Of a stretch of 64,000 nucleotides of DNA, positions 61,948 to 64,000 are shown one piece after another (the first letter of the stretch is position 1; the number at the start of each line of letters is the position of its first letter). Below the pieces are notes generated by a model, which saw only the letters and a list, made by a program, of their open reading frames with translations, did no database searches and had not been told where the DNA came from. The position numbers and the translations under genes are program-made. Source of the stretch: Burkholderia sp. Ax-1724 (GTDB lineage Bacteria; Pseudomonadota; Gammaproteobacteria; Burkholderiales; Burkholderiaceae); NCBI RefSeq assembly GCF_011752995.1, contig NZ_VWWL01000028.1:30819-94818 (forward strand), written 5' to 3'.

Positions 61948-62006
61948 CTGGCACTCTCCAAATTGTCGATCGTGACGGGATGGCCTATGTGGTGATCCTT
62001 GCCGGC

Positions 62007-63824
62007 TCACGCATCGACGGGCGCCACGTCGGACAGGCCGGCCGCGACTCGCGTCAGATCGACGGCCACCCGTTCCACGACAGGTTCCCACTGCCGGTAC
62101 GCGCTCTGCCGATAAAGCTTCAGGCCCGGATACCACGCGCTGTCGGTACGCTCCGTCGACCAGACCCAGTGCGGATTGACGTCCAGCAACAGCCATGTCG
62201 GCACGCCGAGCGCGTCGGCGAGATGCGCCACCGACGTACAGACCGTCACCACGAGATCGAGCGTCGACAGCGCCGAGGCGGTGTCGTCATACGATCCCCA
62301 TGCCACGGTGGGGTCTTCGATGGACAGCCCCGCATGCCGCATCGCCGCGACATCGTCGGCGGCATCGACCTGCAGACACATGAACTCGACGCCTTCGACG
62401 CCATGAAATGCACGCGCATAAAGCAACGGATCGATCGCACGCAGCGGATTGCGCTGATGCGTACGGCTGCCGCTCCAGACGAGCCCGACGCGCAGAGGCC
62501 GTTGTGCGCGCGGCCCCGCGCTCCGGCGCGCGACGGGATCGGAAGCGGGCTTCAGATAATGCGCGGCATCGGCGAGACGATCCTCTGTTACGCCAAGCAC
62601 GAGCGGCAGGCTGCCGAGCGGCAAATGAAAATCGTGCGCCGGAAGAACCGCCGTATCGTGCGGCACGATCTCGTCGACACTCTCCACGAAGCTGCGCGCG
62701 AACAACGGCAGCAGTTGCGAGAAACAGCAGTAGACGAGCCGTCCTCCTTCCTCGTGAACGCGTGCCGCGATCCGTGGCAGGAAGCGCGCGAACTGGATCG
62801 CATCGCCATTCCCCTGCTCGCCCCACACGAACAATGTGCGGCCCTTGAACGATTCGCCATTCCAGCGCGGCGACGGCAGGTTCGGCACCGCGTCGCGCAA
62901 CTCGCGCGAGCCGAACCAGCGTGATTCGTGGTTCGCCCAGCCGTTCGCGTAATCGCCCTGTGCCAGTTGCAGCATGGCCAACGCCCAGATGACCAACGGA
63001 TTGGCCGGGTCCAGTTGCCCGGCGCGCTGCGCGACAGCCAGCGCGGCATTCCATTGCTGCCGTTCCTTCAGGACCTGCACGCGGGTCACAAGCGCCACCG
63101 GGTAATCGGGCGCCAGCGTGCAGGCGCGTTCGGACGCGACTTCCGCGCCGGCGAGATCGCGCAGGCCGAGCAGGACGACCGACAGATTGTTCCAGGCCAG
63201 CGCATTCGCCGGCTCGCGCACCAGAAGCGGTTCGAGAATCGCTTTCGCCCGCGGCAGATTGCCGAGTTCGATATGGGCCGCCGCGGTGTTGTTCTGCAGC
63301 ATCGATACAGCCGGGTCGAGCCGGTCGGCCTTCGCATACGCCGCGAGAGCGGCATCGTGCCGGCCCACGCGCTGATACAGCAGGCCAAGCTGGAACCAGC
63401 CCAGTGCATTGGCGGGCTGTGCCGCGCAGAAGCGGGTCGCCACGTCGAGCATGTTCGGGCCGTCCGGCTGCCCCATCTGCAACTCGATCCATTCGAGCAC
63501 CCACGTCTCGCCATCCGGCATGTTTCGATAGGCGCGCGCATACCAGCCGTTCGCGGCAAGCGGATCGCCCGCCGCTGTGGCCTGCCTCGCGCGCTCCAGC
63601 AACGCGAGGCCGTTGTTCGCGTCGAGCGCGAGCGCCCGGTCCGCGAGCGCGGCCGCCCTGGACGGGTGACCACGCATGCGCATGATGCGGCTCGTGATCG
63701 CCAGCAGCGAAGCATCCGTCGACTCCAGCGTGCCGTGGCCGTCGATCAGTTTCGCCGCACCGATCAGGTCGCCGCGATCGAGCAGGCGTTGTGCCTGTAC
63801 GGAAACAGGCTGTTGAACCGTCAT
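62007..63824 (-). CDS. TPR-repeat glycosyltransferase-like protein
   Basis: A 605-residue cytoplasmic protein. Residues 1-310 are tandem TPR units (for example ALADRALALDANNGLALLERARQA, GRHDAALAAYAKADRLDPA, GNLPRAKAILEPLLVREPANALAWNNLSVVLLGL, DYANGWANHESRW). The C-terminal half (from LRVGLVWSGS) resembles the GT-B acceptor/donor domain of TPR-type glycosyltransferases, with DLVVTVCTSVAHLADALGVPTWLLL as the sugar-nucleotide block. Such proteins modify flagellin or cell-surface glycans in Burkholderiaceae. It precedes the duplicated glycosyltransferase in the same direction. Confidence 0.82.
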   Translation of the reverse strand: MTVQQPVSVQAQRLLDRGDLIGAAKLIDGHGTLESTDASLLAITSRIMRMRGHPSRAAALADRALALDANNGLALLERARQATAAGDPLAANGWYARAYRNMPDGETWVLEWIELQMGQPDGPNMLDVATRFCAAQPANALGWFQLGLLYQRVGRHDAALAAYAKADRLDPAVSMLQNNTAAAHIELGNLPRAKAILEPLLVREPANALAWNNLSVVLLGLRDLAGAEVASERACTLAPDYPVALVTRVQVLKERQQWNAALAVAQRAGQLDPANPLVIWALAMLQLAQGDYANGWANHESRWFGSRELRDAVPNLPSPRWNGESFKGRTLFVWGEQGNGDAIQFARFLPRIAARVHEEGGRLVYCCFSQLLPLFARSFVESVDEIVPHDTAVLPAHDFHLPLGSLPLVLGVTEDRLADAAHYLKPASDPVARRSAGPRAQRPLRVGLVWSGSRTHQRNPLRAIDPLLYARAFHGVEGVEFMCLQVDAADDVAAMRHAGLSIEDPTVAWGSYDDTASALSTLDLVVTVCTSVAHLADALGVPTWLLLDVNPHWVWSTERTDSAWYPGLKLYRQSAYRQWEPVVERVAVDLTRVAAGLSDVAPVDA

Positions 63825-63846
63825 GGCTCGCCCCTCGCGTCTTCGA

Positions 63847-64000
63847 TCATGATGTCCGGGCTGGAGCGGATTCCAGCTGCAGCAGCAACCCGTCATAGCG
63901 CGCCACGACTTCGGCGTTCGTCGACAGATAGCGCGCGATGATGCGGCGCTGACGGTCCCGATACCCTTCCCAGTCGGCATCGTGATGGCGGATCGCCTGC
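63847..64000 (-). CDS. C-terminal end of a glycan-modification protein (possibly DUF2827), start outside window
   Basis: The last 50 codons of a minus-strand gene entering from beyond the window edge. The visible residues AIRHHDADWEGYRDRQRRII and ARYLSTNAEVVARYDGLLLQL resemble, from memory, the C-termini of DUF2827 glycosyltransferase-like proteins that neighbour TPR glycosyltransferases in Burkholderia. It ends 22 bp before the TPR gene, consistent with one operon. Identification is tentative. Confidence 0.45.
   Translation of the reverse strand, partial: QAIRHHDADWEGYRDRQRRIIARYLSTNAEVVARYDGLLLQLESAPARTS

Overview
The window is GC-rich, gene-dense DNA, and everything recognisable in it is accessory metabolism, transport and regulation. 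There are no rRNA or tRNA genes, no core housekeeping genes, no insertion sequences and no CRISPR array that I can see. Three general porins of Burkholderia type, five LysR regulators (four of them beside a catabolic operon they plausibly control), a YtcA/HlyD/FUSC/OMF efflux operon and a PQQ glucose/quinate-type dehydrogenase suggest a Burkholderiaceae genome (Paraburkholderia, Caballeronia or Burkholderia), perhaps a second chromosome or megaplasmid. This is inference from gene style, not from a marker gene.

Layout. (1) 1-3.6 kb: the end of an amidohydrolase and a TonB-dependent receptor. (2) 3.6-20.3 kb: a peptide/amino-acid catabolic region. One minus-strand operon encodes an AstE/AspA-like deacylase, ornithine cyclodeaminase, a gamma-glutamyltransferase and an MHS transporter. 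Another encodes a Dpp-like peptide importer followed by a LysR regulator. A second, paralogous LysR, a porin and a SASA-type esterase follow. Three of these promoters carry an identical 25-bp element and a fourth carries a partial copy. (3) 20.4-34.2 kb: a second catabolic island around one LysR (29447-30340). A tightly overlapping operon hyuA-hyuB-M24-M24-PrpD, then an AAHS transporter, lies on one side; a porin-amidohydrolase-AAHS transporter operon lies on the other. A 31-bp operator-like sequence stands before each of the three units. (4) 34.5-44.8 kb: an amino-acid-type ABC importer with a DapA-family enzyme and a CoA-transferase, divergent from a LysR with a perfect LysR-type palindrome between them. 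A CoA-ester operon follows (CaiB-type CoA-transferase, acyl-CoA dehydrogenase, two MaoC hot-dog proteins, a small dimeric barrel protein).

(5) 44.9-51.5 kb: a cysteine-rich secreted lectin-like protein, an Aer-like PAS chemoreceptor behind a good sigma-28 promoter, a ThiE/TenI protein, a porin remnant, an ACS-family transporter with a DapA-family enzyme, and a band-7 membrane protein. (6) 52.2-57.6 kb: a four-gene efflux operon ordered like ytcA-mdtN-mdtO-mdtP, and a small lipoprotein. (7) 57.7-64 kb: the membrane PQQ dehydrogenase and a glycan-modification cluster (an internally duplicated glycosyltransferase, a TPR glycosyltransferase-like protein, and the end of a third gene).

The most notable non-genic content is the two sets of shared promoter elements, which tie many genes into two local regulons, and a series of short tandem repeats (9-12 bp units) beside or inside genes. 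Three of the arrays are about 130 bp long but have unrelated units. Among proteins, two adjacent M24-fold proteins have both lost the usual metal ligands, a MaoC pair keeps the catalytic Asp in only one member, and a glycosyltransferase has a degenerate first copy of its own domain. Identifications rest on motifs and remembered family sequences; no database search was possible.
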